Positions 42,302-52,968 are shown, counted from the stretch's first letter. The stretch is DNA of 64,000 bases from Rhodocollybia butyracea (GCA_015501585.1 JADNRY010000138.1:1-64000), one strand, 5' to 3'. Numbers and translations: made by a program. Notes: generated from the letters alone by a model not told the origin.

Positions 42302-44042
42302 CAGTATACTGTAGTAATACAAGCAGTTTGTCAGTCACGTGTCACACCCATTTTCCAAACACCCCGCCCTTATTTTTCTTTTGAATTGACTGATTTTTTT
42401 CAATTTATTTTTTAAATTTACATCATGTGCTGACGAACTGCTTGTATTAGTACAGTATACATGACACAAGTAGTGATGTATCTGTGTAAGCCTGCTACAT
42501 GTTTTACTACACGTCCGCCTCTACTTAAATATTCCTGTGTGAGCGATAGGTCCAGAAGCGATAATAAGCAAAAGCTTATCAGACAGAATTTAGGGGGGCG
42601 CGGAAACGGGGGGCGCAAACAATCCCTTTATTGGAAGTACGGTAGTCAATATAAATAGTAAAGTAATAACAAATACAGTAACACACGGGGTGGCGGGTAT
42701 CATGCCGGTGGTGCTACCAGACCCCACCATGGAAGGTGAGTAGCTACCAGCCACCAACATAGGAGGTGGGTACCTACCGATTCTGGTAGCTACCCTCACC
42801 ATTGGAGATGGAGCTCCCAAGGCATGAGCTGTTATGTCCCCCATGCATAAAGTAGAATATAAAATAAATAAATAAACTTTAAAATGGCCAGTAGCTACTC
42901 AGTGGACACCTGTGACACATGACATCCTGGTAGCTACTCAAGTGAGCCCATGAGATGGCAGGGTAGTTACCCAGATCTGGTAGCTACCTCACTAGAATAT
43001 GGCTTGGTAGAATACCAAAAAAAGGACCCTCTTAGGTACAAATATGCACCCCATTTTTATACCCTAGGAGGGTTAGGTGGTTGCCTGAAGTGTGCAACTG
43101 ATATTTTGGAATTGCCGTCAAAACTAGTTTTTCCTTCCAACTACAGGTGTGACAGATATGCATTATCTTATCTCTATAGTGTCCTAAGCGCTCATCCTAC
43201 ATATCTACCTTATGATCACATGTCAATATGATTAACTTGAATAGCAACTACTTTGGTCTCTGGTCCCGGTTTTACCAAGTTATCTCTTGAGTCTCTATCT
43301 CTCACAGGCTGCTGGTGCCAGTCTCTGTACTGGATAAAGGTACTCCCTTTCGGCGGGTCACCCGACATTCAGCCAGCAACACAGCTCCTTCTCAAGGGGA
43401 CACTTGACCCGCAGCCAGGGTTACAGGCCTTCTTCTTATACATGGTAGTCTCAGTTTACCATTCCGGATATCCACTCAACCTCACCTCTCATTCAGCGGG
43501 ATTCACCACTGTTACACGACCGCTTCACAACAGGGGGAAGTAACTTGCTGAGTCGCTTCAAAAACTATGCTGTTTTCCTGTATGTCTACAGTTGAACTAG
43601 CTAAATCTCCACTGTTTTGGATCCCCAGGCTGTTGGCAACTACTTGACAGATTGCTCTCGCCAAGCCAGCAGCTCTTGCTCAATATGTTGCATGCGGCAC
43701 CTTGGAGGGATGGATTCAATAATATCTCAGCGACGCACAGCTGGTACAGGGATGGGACCCCAGGAAGTTACATACTGTCTGGGCCATGTATTTTTATAAG
43801 TTCTCATATTTTTCACACTGCGTATAAGTCAGGAATATTTAAGTACAGGCGGACGTGTAGTAAAACATGTAGCAGGCTTACATGCACAGATACATCACTA
43901 CTTGTGTCATGTATACTGTACTAATACAAGCAGTTCATCAGCACATGATGTAAATTTAAAAAATAAATTGAAAAAAATCAGTCAATTCAAAAGAAAAATA
44001 AGGGCGGGGTGTTTGGAAAATGGGTGTAACACGTGACTGACA
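42302..44042. mobile_element. Long inverted-repeat element, right end split by Copia-2
   Basis: About 220 bp at 42326-42545 recur inverted at about 43812-44042, starting TTTGTCAGTCACGTG and running through the AT-rich block to CCTGCTACATGTTTTACTAC. The left end is also a local hairpin (42302-42465, GCAGTATACTGTA... with TACAGTATAC). The inverted match continues past Copia-2 into AAACAAAG at 49489, showing that Copia-2 landed in this repeat. The interior has many GGTAGCTACC words (42712-42990) and no transposase. Confidence 0.7.
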
Positions 44043-44316
44043 TATTGAAAGGTGATAAGCTTAACTAAATATTGGTGGGGGAAAAAGTGCTCTTAGCGAT
44101 AGAGAATAGGTTCTCTGAGCCTGTATTTATACTAACATTTGATACATGAGAATATTCTACTATATAAGTTTACTGACTAGAAATGACTCATATTGACTAG
44201 AGTCATGACTTGTAATGACTTTCCTCCATTACTACCGACATGAGTCTGTATGACTCAATATGACTCGGAATGACTAAGCATGAGTCTGAATATGACTCCG
44301 CTTGTATATTCCAACA
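44043..44316 (-). repeat. Copia-2 3' LTR
   Basis: In element orientation it starts TGTTGGAATATACAAG and ends CTTTCAATA. No difference from 49210-49483 was seen. Confidence 0.95.
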
Positions 44317-44323
44317 CTCCTCC

Positions 44324-46027
44324 TCAAGCGGGAGATAGTCCAAGACTCATTGCAAAATGTTTTGCTTTCGAGCTTGGTAATGCCTTGGTTAAGGCGTCAG
44401 CAACCATGTCCTCAGTGGGACAATAAAGTAACTGAATACTACCATTTTCAATGCAGTAGCGTATGAAATGGTATCTGATATCAATATGCTTGGTGCGCGC
44501 ATGGAATTGACCTGCTTGAGAATGTGCAAGTGCAATTGCAGATTGATTGTCACCATAGAGTGTGAATGGTTCATTGATGGGACCAAATAATTCTTCCAGG
44601 AATTGGCGCAGCCACTGAGCTTCCTTAGCTGCATGCGTGAGTGCCACATATTCTGCCTCAGTGGTAGACAGAGTGACAAGTTCTTGTTTCTTGGAACTCC
44701 ATGAGATGGCACCACCATCCAATAAAAATGCATAGCCTGAAACTGCTCTGCGTGTCTCGTGTGACATTCCGTCTGCATCAGAGTATCCTTCTAGGCCATG
44801 TTTTCTGTCTGGCCCTCCAAAGACTAATTTCCAATGCTTTGTTCCCTGTAAATACCGGAAAAGACGCTTCAGTGCTTCCCAATGCACATGTCCTGGATTT
44901 CCAAGACATTGGGAGATATCTGAAACCGCGTAAGATAAATCTGGGCGTGTCCCAATGGACACCCAATTAATTTTTCCTGTTCCTTTGCGGAAGGGCAAAT
45001 GTGCCATTTCTGCAATTTCGATGGGATCAGTTGGACATTGATCCTTTGACAAATGCACATTTGGATCCATAGGCATGGCTAATGGCTTACAATCAGCCAT
45101 GTTCATCTCCTTCAATGCTGATTCAATAAAGGCTTCCTGTGAGAGTGAGATGGTGCGGTTGGCCCGGTCCCTTGTTACTTTCATTCCCAGTAACCAATCA
45201 ATAGGTCCTAGGAAGGTAACCTCATATTCCTTGGATATTTCAACTTTGGTTTCCTGAATAAGAGTTGGTGAGCTTCCAGTGATTGTAACATCATCAACAT
45301 GGATAGCAAGAATAATAATGTTATCTCCAATAATTTTCTTGAAAACTGCATGATCTTTCTCAAGAGGAGAAAATCCAAGTTTCCCGAGACTGCTGGTTAG
45401 CATCTCATACCATTTCCGGCTTGATTGCCGAAGTCCATATAAAGTTTTCTTGAGCTTGAGAACATATTTGTTTCTGTCTGCAAGTTCAATGTCCGGAGGT
45501 TGTTCCATAAATATTTCTTCATTATCTTCGAAAGTGGCATTAAGAAATGCACCATGAAAATCAAAAACTTCTATGTCCCAATCATTCCTTGCTGCAATCA
45601 CAAGGATTGATCTCAATGATGCCAACTTTGCAACTGGTGCAAAAGTCTCAAAGAAATCCACTCCTTCTACTTGTGTGAAGCCCTTGGCAACTAACCTAGC
45701 CTTATATTTATCAACAAGACCATTCTTCATTTTGATCTTCAAAGCCCATTTACAGTCAACAACATTTTGATTGTCAGGTCTTGGTACAATTTCCCAAGTT
45801 CCTGCATCTAACAATGTTTTTAATTCTGTATCTCTGGCTTCTTTCCATTTGGGCCAGTCAACTCTGGTCTTAGCCTCCTCATAGGAGGGCTCAAGACCTT
45901 TGGCTTCAATTGCTGCTGCTGCCAGCCCAAATTCAATTTGGATGTCTTGTGCCTGTTCACCAGGTTCATTCTCTGGAATTGTAGTTGGAAGTTGAATGCC
46001 CGGGTTACAAGTGGTGCTGATGGTCGG
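44324..46027 (-). CDS. Copia-2 pol part 2: reverse transcriptase and RNase H
   Basis: The frame is open from 46027 and reads the integrase-RT linker (TTIPENEPGEQAQDIQIEF), then VDWPKWKEARDTELKTLLDA. RT blocks follow: FFETFAPVAKLASLRSIL, FHGAFLNATFEDNEEIFMEQ, YGLRQSSRKWYEML and IHVDDVTITG (catalytic DD). RNase H reads GYSDADGMSHETRRAVSGYA, STTEAEYVALTHAAKEAQWL and KHIDIRYHFIRY, ending LTKALPSSKAKHFAMSLGL. All catalytic positions look intact. It should be one polyprotein with the upstream integrase; the frame changes between about 46027 and 45985. Confidence 0.9.
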   Translation of the reverse strand, partial: PTISTTCNPGIQLPTTIPENEPGEQAQDIQIEFGLAAAAIEAKGLEPSYEEAKTRVDWPKWKEARDTELKTLLDAGTWEIVPRPDNQNVVDCKWALKIKMKNGLVDKYKARLVAKGFTQVEGVDFFETFAPVAKLASLRSILVIAARNDWDIEVFDFHGAFLNATFEDNEEIFMEQPPDIELADRNKYVLKLKKTLYGLRQSSRKWYEMLTSSLGKLGFSPLEKDHAVFKKIIGDNIIILAIHVDDVTITGSSPTLIQETKVEISKEYEVTFLGPIDWLLGMKVTRDRANRTISLSQEAFIESALKEMNMADCKPLAMPMDPNVHLSKDQCPTDPIEIAEMAHLPFRKGTGKINWVSIGTRPDLSYAVSDISQCLGNPGHVHWEALKRLFRYLQGTKHWKLVFGGPDRKHGLEGYSDADGMSHETRRAVSGYAFLLDGGAISWSSKKQELVTLSTTEAEYVALTHAAKEAQWLRQFLEELFGPINEPFTLYGDNQSAIALAHSQAGQFHARTKHIDIRYHFIRYCIENGSIQLLYCPTEDMVADALTKALPSSKAKHFAMSLGLSPA

Positions 46028-47754
46028 CTATCTGTGTGTCCTTCTCCAGTAAGTAGATCCTGTACTTTCCTTGTTGTTGTCCTTCTGCGAGAACCTTCTA
46101 TAATATTCTGGTGACTGAGTTCTGAGTTTAATGTTCCAAGATGATTATTTCTTGGTAACACAGGTTTGGGGATAGTTGGTGTAATTGGACCTGTGGGTGC
46201 TACAGATGGCTTTGTTGGTGTAGGTACTGGATTTGGAATCTGTAATGTTTCCAGTTCAATGGGATTTGGCATGAATCCTTCATCCTCCTCCTCATGCCTA
46301 ATTCCACCTGGAACAAATGTTGGTGCATCCTTGTCAAATTTTATACTCCTTTCTACTGATATTGTCTTGGTCTCAGGCCAATAAATTCTATGACCACTGG
46401 ATACAAGATCAAATCCAAGCCAATGTCCAATCCGTGCCCGCGCATCAAGTTTTGACTTGCTATCACGGTCATTATGGACCCAAACCTTTGCTCCCCACTC
46501 CCTAATGTTGGATAAATTTGGTTTCTCACCAAACATTACCTCATATGGAGTTGTATTTCCAAGTGCCTTTGTCCCACTCCTGTTCTTCAGCCAGATTGCA
46601 TGCTTCAATGCCTCACCCCATAAATTCTTGGGTAATCCACTGGCATATAGCATAGCCCTAATGCGTTCCAGTAGGGTCCTGTTCAATCTTTCAGACACTC
46701 CATTGTGCTCTGGTGTATCATGAACAGTGAGATTCCGTTGAATCCCTTCTTCAGCCAGATATTGGCTGAATAAATTGCTCAGGTATTCACCTCCTCTGTC
46801 TGAGCCTAACACCTTTATGCGTATCTCCTTCTGAGTCCAGAACCATGCACAAAATTGTTTGAAAGCATCATAAGTTTCATCCTTGGTTGCAAGAATATAT
46901 GCTGTTGACCATCTTGAATGATCATCTGTAAAAGTGCAATAATACCTCTTGTGGCTTGGAGTTTGTACTGGGGCTGGTCCCCATACATCTGAGTGTACTA
47001 AATCTCCAATCTTTGCTGCTCGGTCAAGCTCCCGCTCCTTGTTAATTGGTTTGCGTGTCTTCTTGGCATATTCACAGGTGTCACATGACTTGACTGGTTC
47101 TGATTCATCCAGTTCGATGCCCTCAATCAGGCCATCCTTTACCATTTTTCGGCAAGCTTCCGGTGCAATATGACCAAGTCGGCGGTGTAATTCATTCACA
47201 GTCACTTTTTCTGGTCTTGCAGCCATTCCATACACATTATCAGGTTTGTAGGTGACCTGATACAATCCATTTGTACTGTTGATTTGACCCAATACTTTGT
47301 CTCCTTTGCCATATATTCGGCAAAAATTGTCCCGAAACATTATGGAACATCCTGCTGCAGTAATCCGGCTTATTGAGATGAGTGTCACACTCAACTTTGG
47401 TGCATACAACACATCCTTAATTAGGACTGTAGTTGTTTTCTTCTTTCCAGGTATGGTAACGTGCATATCACCTCTCCCAATTGCATCAAATGTTCCACTA
47501 TCAGCAGATCTAATACTTTTTGGTGCAATAGAGGTGAAGTTGATAAATTTATCCCTATATGGGGACATGTGGCGTGATGCACCTGAGTCATAAAGCTCTG
47601 TGACACCATCCGGAATCTTGTCAGCATTTGCAAGAAAAATACTGTTATACCTAGTGTATGCCTTTCCAAAATCATCCACATTGATTTCTTCATAATCAAT
47701 GTCTTGTAATTGCTGTCCTTGTATAGCATCTGGGTCTGGAATGCTGAGTTCCAC
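45820..47754 (-). CDS. Copia-2 pol part 1: protease and integrase
   Basis: TELYDSGASRHMSPY is the aspartic protease active site (about residue 53). LHRRLGHIAPEA with CDTCEYAKK is the HHCC pre-integrase domain. SDVWGPAPVQ, GSDRGGEYLS and HNGVSERLNR supply the integrase DDE triad. The domain ends at GFDLVSSGHRIYWPE. The last 60 or so codons (from about 46000) are out of frame with the true linker, so the stop at 45820 is artefactual or a lesion. The frame overlaps the end of gag in the -1 register; the first codon used here (GTG) is not necessarily the start. Confidence 0.88.
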   Translation of the reverse strand: MELSIPDPDAIQGQQLQDIDYEEINVDDFGKAYTRYNSIFLANADKIPDGVTELYDSGASRHMSPYRDKFINFTSIAPKSIRSADSGTFDAIGRGDMHVTIPGKKKTTTVLIKDVLYAPKLSVTLISISRITAAGCSIMFRDNFCRIYGKGDKVLGQINSTNGLYQVTYKPDNVYGMAARPEKVTVNELHRRLGHIAPEACRKMVKDGLIEGIELDESEPVKSCDTCEYAKKTRKPINKERELDRAAKIGDLVHSDVWGPAPVQTPSHKRYYCTFTDDHSRWSTAYILATKDETYDAFKQFCAWFWTQKEIRIKVLGSDRGGEYLSNLFSQYLAEEGIQRNLTVHDTPEHNGVSERLNRTLLERIRAMLYASGLPKNLWGEALKHAIWLKNRSGTKALGNTTPYEVMFGEKPNLSNIREWGAKVWVHNDRDSKSKLDARARIGHWLGFDLVSSGHRIYWPETKTISVERSIKFDKDAPTFVPGGIRHEEEDEGFMPNPIELETLQIPNPVPTPTKPSVAPTGPITPTIPKPVLPRNNHLGTLNSELSHQNIIEGSRRRTTTRKVQDLLTGEGHTDSRPSAPLVTRAFNFQLQFQRMNLVNRHKTSKLNLGWQQQQLKPKVLSPPMRRLRPELTGPNGKKPEIQN

Positions 47755-49079
47755 TAAAATAGGTCCATTTGAGGAGGTTTCCAGGGTCCTTCCTCATTAT
47801 CCGAGTCTTCTACCTCTTGTAGGTCCGGAACTTCGAGTTCATCAATATCGCTGAACCAGGCTTCATCATCCCAAATCTCTTCTGTTCTCCAGTTGTCTGG
47901 GGCATCCAATGATGTAGACACACTCTGAAGGTCTGGCATTGAATTACCATCATCAGAGTCACTGTCATGGGGAAGTTCAAACTCTTTTATTGACTGAACA
48001 CTGGATCTATTGGACTCATTATTGGAGTCCCACAAGAACTCATCATTCACATAGATGGCTCCCAACCCTTCCAGTTGTTCATCAATCTCATTTTTAGGTT
48101 CTTGATAACCTGATATATTCTCCTGAACTTTTAATTCCCATACATCATCTGAGAGTGCATGTGCATACCATGCAAAATCTTCATTGTTGGTGGTGGCTGT
48201 GTTTGCTTGAGTTGATTTGCCTTTGCCTTTCCAGTGTTTAGGCCATTGACCAGCCTTTCCACCTCCCTCAGCAAAGCAATCCTTCTTCATATGCCCTGTC
48301 TTTCCACAGTTATAGCATTTAACTGACTTCTTGTTTCCAAACTTCTTTGAAGGTCCAGCATTATATGCTGCTTCCTTTGCTCCACTTTTGGAGTTCCGGT
48401 TTCCAAGTTTCCGGCGGTCAGATTCATCCAAGATACCTCTAATATAGGTATCCACACTGAGTTGTTGGTTTACAAGTGTTGCAGTTGCAGTGAGTGCTGC
48501 CAGGTATGGATCATATGATGGAGGAAGTGCAGACATAATAATTGCAACAAAGTTGTCATCACCAGGGTCTGCATTCATAGAGACTAGATCCTCCCTAATA
48601 GTAATTACACGGGTTATGTAATCCCGCACATCTTCATCGCTCTCACAGCGTTCATTCTGAAGCTTACGCCGTAAGTCCACTACCATCATTCTTGACTTTC
48701 CCTGATGTTCATCAACTAATTTCTTCCACATTGCTCCAACAGTCTTCTCTCCTTTAACCTTCAAAAATAATGAATCAGGTATAGTGCTTGCTATACCCTG
48801 CTTCAGTATTGCTGACTCTGAATTCCATGTTTTCATCTGCTTCTCCCAAGCCTCAATGGCAGTTTTCTCAGATGAAGTTGGCCCAGCATTTGGATCAGCT
48901 ACAGAAGGCTTAGTAGGTGGTTTGCTGGACTCAGGGATATAATCCTCAAGACCAGCAGCCTCTGCTGCAAATATGAATCGATCCTTATAAATGACCCAAT
49001 TGGACCCATCGGCATTAAGCTTGGGTAGCCGTAAAAAGTAATCACCGAGTTTGGAGTTACTGGAGTTTGCTGACGACAT
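47754..49079 (-). CDS. Copia-2 Gag
   Basis: 441 codons from ATG. KLPKLNADGSNWVIYKDRF and DLRRKLQNERCESDEDV are copia capsid blocks. CYNCGKTGHMKKDC (about residue 256) is the CCHC RNA-binding knuckle. The C-terminus is acidic. It ends TTT TAG at 47754-47756. The pol frame is open across this stop in the -1 register (GGA CCT ATT TTA GTG). Either programmed frameshifting or a 1-bp error would explain the break. Confidence 0.9.
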   Translation of the reverse strand: MSSANSSNSKLGDYFLRLPKLNADGSNWVIYKDRFIFAAEAAGLEDYIPESSKPPTKPSVADPNAGPTSSEKTAIEAWEKQMKTWNSESAILKQGIASTIPDSLFLKVKGEKTVGAMWKKLVDEHQGKSRMMVVDLRRKLQNERCESDEDVRDYITRVITIREDLVSMNADPGDDNFVAIIMSALPPSYDPYLAALTATATLVNQQLSVDTYIRGILDESDRRKLGNRNSKSGAKEAAYNAGPSKKFGNKKSVKCYNCGKTGHMKKDCFAEGGGKAGQWPKHWKGKGKSTQANTATTNNEDFAWYAHALSDDVWELKVQENISGYQEPKNEIDEQLEGLGAIYVNDEFLWDSNNESNRSSVQSIKEFELPHDSDSDDGNSMPDLQSVSTSLDAPDNWRTEEIWDDEAWFSDIDELEVPDLQEVEDSDNEEGPWKPPQMDLF

Positions 49080-49197
49080 TTTCGTATGTTATAATTCAGA
49101 GTTTCGGGAATTTCTAGAGCTTATCGTTGGTGGACAGATTGTTGATCAAAGTTGTATTGTCAAGGATAAATGTTGTTGTATTATTTAGTTAAGGTCG

Positions 49198-49209
49198 GGG
49201 CCCATAACC
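49198..49209 (-). other. Copia-2 primer-binding site
   Basis: In element orientation GGTTATGGGCCC lies immediately after the 5' LTR. It is the exact complement of GGGCCCATAACC, the anticodon arm and loop of initiator tRNA-Met. Confidence 0.8.
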
Positions 49210-49483
49210 TATTGAAAGGTGATAAGCTTAACTAAATATTGGTGGGGGAAAAAGTGCTCTTAGCGATAGAGAATAGGTTCTCTGAGCCTGTATTTATACT
49301 AACATTTGATACATGAGAATATTCTACTATATAAGTTTACTGACTAGAAATGACTCATATTGACTAGAGTCATGACTTGTAATGACTTTCCTCCATTACT
49401 ACCGACATGAGTCTGTATGACTCAATATGACTCGGAATGACTAAGCATGAGTCTGAATATGACTCCGCTTGTATATTCCAACA
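49210..49483 (-). repeat. Copia-2 5' LTR with repeated GTCAT motifs
   Basis: Same sequence as 44043-44316. Its first half in element orientation (U3) has about ten GTCAT/AGTCA words, several as TGAGTCA, upstream of a TATATAG box. Confidence 0.95.
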
Positions 49484-50750
49484 TGACAAACAAAGTGTTT
49501 CTACTCTATTGCTTATTGTTTTGTCATTTGTATTGATTCCACCTTGTTCTGGCCTGGCCACTACCTCAGTCTGACTTTATTGTCTTTATTTAACAATTAG
49601 GTCACTTGTATATAGGCTAGGTACTTTGTACTATTGTTCCTCAGCCAAAAATTGAGTTATTCAAGTTATACCACACTTTTCCAAGCTTTCCTTAAGTCTT
49701 TCTTATCCTCGCCTTTCTGTCCGATACCGGCTGACTCGGCTCAGTCCCTATCTCGGACATACCTTGGATCATTCTCATGCCTATACTTGGTCTGATCTTG
49801 GTGATTTCTTGCACTTTACTTCCTTTCCTTCTGGGACAACCTTGGCAGTGGTGTGTTGGGGGTGTTGCTAATAGCTTCACCAAAGTCCCACCACTTCCTT
49901 GGCCTTGTAGTCTATTGTGGATATCATTCCCATGATCCTGATCTTGCCTTTTGGCCCTATATCCGCTCTGCTTCCATTCCGGCCTAGGTTGCATGACCTT
50001 GTCAGATTCTCAGCAGCCTGCATTCAATGCAGGTATTCAACAAGCTCTATTCTTCAGGTTGTTTCTCTGCACCTGGAGACATTGCTGGATGGCTCTGGAA
50101 AAAAGTATCATCATTGATGTTGCAGTCTTTGTGGCAGATCTCATTGTAACAGCATACACCAGCTCAAATCTAGAGACAGAATACTGCGGTGGGCATGAAG
50201 CACATGAAACAGTAACTCTCATTTCATGTGGCATAAGAGAGACAAACTTGCAGCCCTGGCGTGTATATGGGTATGCAGCAATGGGATGGAGGATCGGTTT
50301 AGAGGAGACAAAGAAGACAAAATGTATGTGTCATTATTTGGGTATTTACACATAGGTATGTGAAAGGTGCTATAAAACAACCTAACAAAAACACTACCGC
50401 ACCTAACCAGACTATCAATATGTAAGGGAGCAAGGGCGGGTTGTCAGAGATTCCCTGAGGGAAAGTCTTATAGTATTGGATCATTGGATGTATGCGCGCA
50501 ACTGCTCCAGGTTCAAGAGTGTAGCGCTAACATGGGTAACTAAGCTTAGACAACTCTTAGAACTAAGTTGAGAGAAGCCTAGTTGGGTGTATGGGTGTAT
50601 GAGGGAACCAGGTGTGTATGTCCAAATCAAATAACCAAAACCAAAACCAATACAATGAAACTAAGATTCTCCTAGGCAGACTCTGGCTCTAGCTAGAATA
50701 GTAACTTCAAGGTTTGTCAACAACCCTAGGCAAACTCTGGCACTAGCTGC
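49484..50750. other. Intergenic, no gene seen
   Basis: Only short frames without recognisable domains. The first bases (TGACAAACAAAG) belong to the inverted-repeat element interrupted by Copia-2. Confidence 0.35.
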
Positions 50751-51754
50751 TAAAGATGGGCACGAACAAGGCATGCATATGAATATACTTGAATATATTT
50801 GCATTCATCATTCGAATATGAATGCCCCCATCACCTTGAATGTGCATTCAGGGTGGTAGGTCATTCGTCACTTATATTCATGAATATTTGTGAATATTCA
50901 CCAATAGATGTACACAGTTGTGGAGGCCTGTTATAGAGCCCCACATCCAGCTAAAAGAAATTTATAGTGAGCAATACTACTTAATTATTGTAGCGACATT
51001 AGATTTGTACACTACAAGCATGCGCATGACCTTTTATTAGGCCCATGGCATGACACACTGTTGTACATATTCTAATAATTAATAAGACTAACTACATAAA
51101 TATCAATACTTAGATGAATGTACATTAATATATATGGTGCTTCATGCTTACCTGACTACCTGGGCAGTGATGGGGGAGCAAATGAAGTTGCGGGACTTTA
51201 TATAAAGTCCCGCAGGGCCATGTGACCCCATCAAATGCCAAACATGTTGATCACAATCAATGTGTTTGGCGTTTGGCATATCACATGACCTTACGGGACG
51301 AATATATAATGTCCCGCAACTTTGTTTGCTCCCCCATCACTGCCCAGGTAAATCAGGTAAGTGCAAAGCACTGTATAGATTAATGTATAGCCATGTAAGT
51401 ACCATTACTGATGTCATTTACTTGTACATACTTGAATTATTAAAAGTAAGTGTACACAAGGCTCATGTACCTTGTAAAAGGTTGCGCGCAGACTTGTAGG
51501 AGACCACTGTTGATGCAACTAACATCGTTACTATACTTACATGATTATATTGCACTGATCCTACCATACTTTATAGATTGTACATTAATTGTAGAGTATT
51601 TGTGAATATTTGAATATAGCAACATTCACCATTCAAGGCATTTGAATGGCGACCTCCACAAATGCCCATTCTAGTTGGCAAGGCATTCAAGTGCAAATAT
51701 GGAGTTTTGAAGCTCCATATCTGTGCTATGAATGGGCATTTGTGCCCATCTCTA
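50751..51754. mobile_element. hAT-like MITE (about 1 kb), AT-rich
   Basis: Ends TAAAGATGGGCAC / GTGCCCATCTCTA, with flanks CTAGCTGC and ATAGCTGC (7 of 8 bases alike), consistent with an old hAT duplication. Subterminal GAATATTCA-type words (GAATGTGCATTC, TTGAATATA) are inverted between the halves. No transposase. Confidence 0.72.
51147..51361. repeat. 215-bp palindromic insertion inside the MITE
   Basis: CTTACCTGA...TACCTGGGCAGTGATGGGGG at the left is the inverse of CCCCCATCACTGCCCAGGTA...TCAGGTAAG at the right, with arms of about 60 bp and GTTGCGGGAC/GTCCCGCAAC within. No clear target duplication. Confidence 0.75.
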
Positions 51755-52060
51755 ATAGCTGCTGTGACGCCGTAAAGTCCTTGACCAAACTCTGGGCCAA
51801 GCTACAATATTGTGAGTGAAGTTAATCGCTAGGACTTTATATCACAATCTTAGTGGCTTGTCTAAATTTGTGAAGAAGTCAACTAAGGAACCCTCACTCT
51901 GGAGCCAAATAATTCCTTACTAGAAGCTGTCCCCTCTAAGGAAGTGACTAGATTTGAGTTGATCAAGAGTTTGAGGGAACTTTACACACTTAAATTCGAT
52001 CAAGATATAAATGGGCTTTGCAAAGCATGTGAAGTTAATTACTTTCTAAAGATCACCAAG

Positions 52061-52391
52061 TAAGGATGGACACGACTCTGGGTGCCAGTAACCGGCCACC
52101 CGCCGTGCAGGTAACTGGCGGCATCAACCCCCAACCTGTGACCGGGTCTGCACCCGTGGGAACCGGGACCGGGACCCACCGGTCACAGGTTTCACAGGTA
52201 AATCTGCCGGTACATGCACAAAATCATGAATACCTGCAGGTTTACTTGCAGAAATTACCACGAAGGTGACCTGTGACCGGGTCTAACCCATGGGAACCAG
52301 TACCAGGACCCGCCGGTCACAGGTTACCAGGTATTCCCACGGGTGTTACCCGCAGGTACCGGAATCTGACTGGGAGTTGTGTCCATCCTTA
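52061..52391. mobile_element. hAT-type MITE (331 bp)
   Basis: Ends TAAGGATGGACAC / GTGTCCATCCTTA and a perfect 8-bp duplication TCACCAAG at 52053-52060 and 52392-52399. The interior is rich in GTGACCGG and CCGGTCAC words (inverted). Non-autonomous. Confidence 0.9.
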
Positions 52392-52968
52392 TCACCAAGT
52401 CAGGAGGCATCATGCTACTGATCCCGTGGGGATGTTCTACGGAGCACTGGTCTTAGCAGTCAAGTCGAGGGCAAGAAACTTCTCTTATTGAATAAATATG
52501 TCTGGCTTATATACTGAGTAGAGAGAGTTTAATATGAAAGATAGATGAAACAGATACAGAGAGAGAGACGGAAAGAGAGTGGAACAGAGGAATCTGGCTT
52601 GGAAAGGAAACTCCAGCCTATATTGGTGTAGTTCGCCGAGCCGATGATGACATCATGTCAATCCGGCACTGATACTCTTCCGATATAGCTTACTGATGTA
52701 CTTACCAAGCTACTTACTAACACTTACAGACCCGGTAGATACCTTGTAGAGTACCCGTACTGTAGTATATAAGGCCTGGTCCAAAGGCCAAGTAGTATAT
52801 AGAGCAATAGAGCACTTGTACCTCCAATCTCCTGAGGGAGCCTCACGTCTCCGAGTCCCCACTGCGCCGGATACCTACGACATATATATGGTACACACGG
52901 GAAAGAAATAGTCCATTCTTGGGTATATATCAGAGATAAAATATGATTTTGTGAAGATTAACATAGTT
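52392..52968. other. Possible decayed LTR or promoter region
   Basis: GA-rich segment (52540-52590), then GTAGTATATAAGGCC near 52761, a TATA-like box with C-rich text after it (CTCCTGAGGGAGCCTC). It resembles a retroelement LTR but no partner was found. Confidence 0.3.

Larger units (their letters stand above)
44043..49483 (-). mobile_element. Copia-2: young Ty1/copia retrotransposon
   Basis: LTRs of 274 bp at both ends, identical by eye. Target duplication TGACA at 44038-44042 and 49484-49488. Gag, protease, integrase, RT and RNase H are all present on the minus strand. Identical LTRs mean recent insertion. The coding region still needs two frame changes (gag/pol junction near 47756, integrase-RT linker near 46000). 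Confidence 0.95.

Noticed and set aside
42590..43924. Several 60-96 codon frames as genes inside the inverted-repeat element
   Set aside because: No protein-like composition or motif; they follow the GGTAGCTACC and low-complexity sequence.
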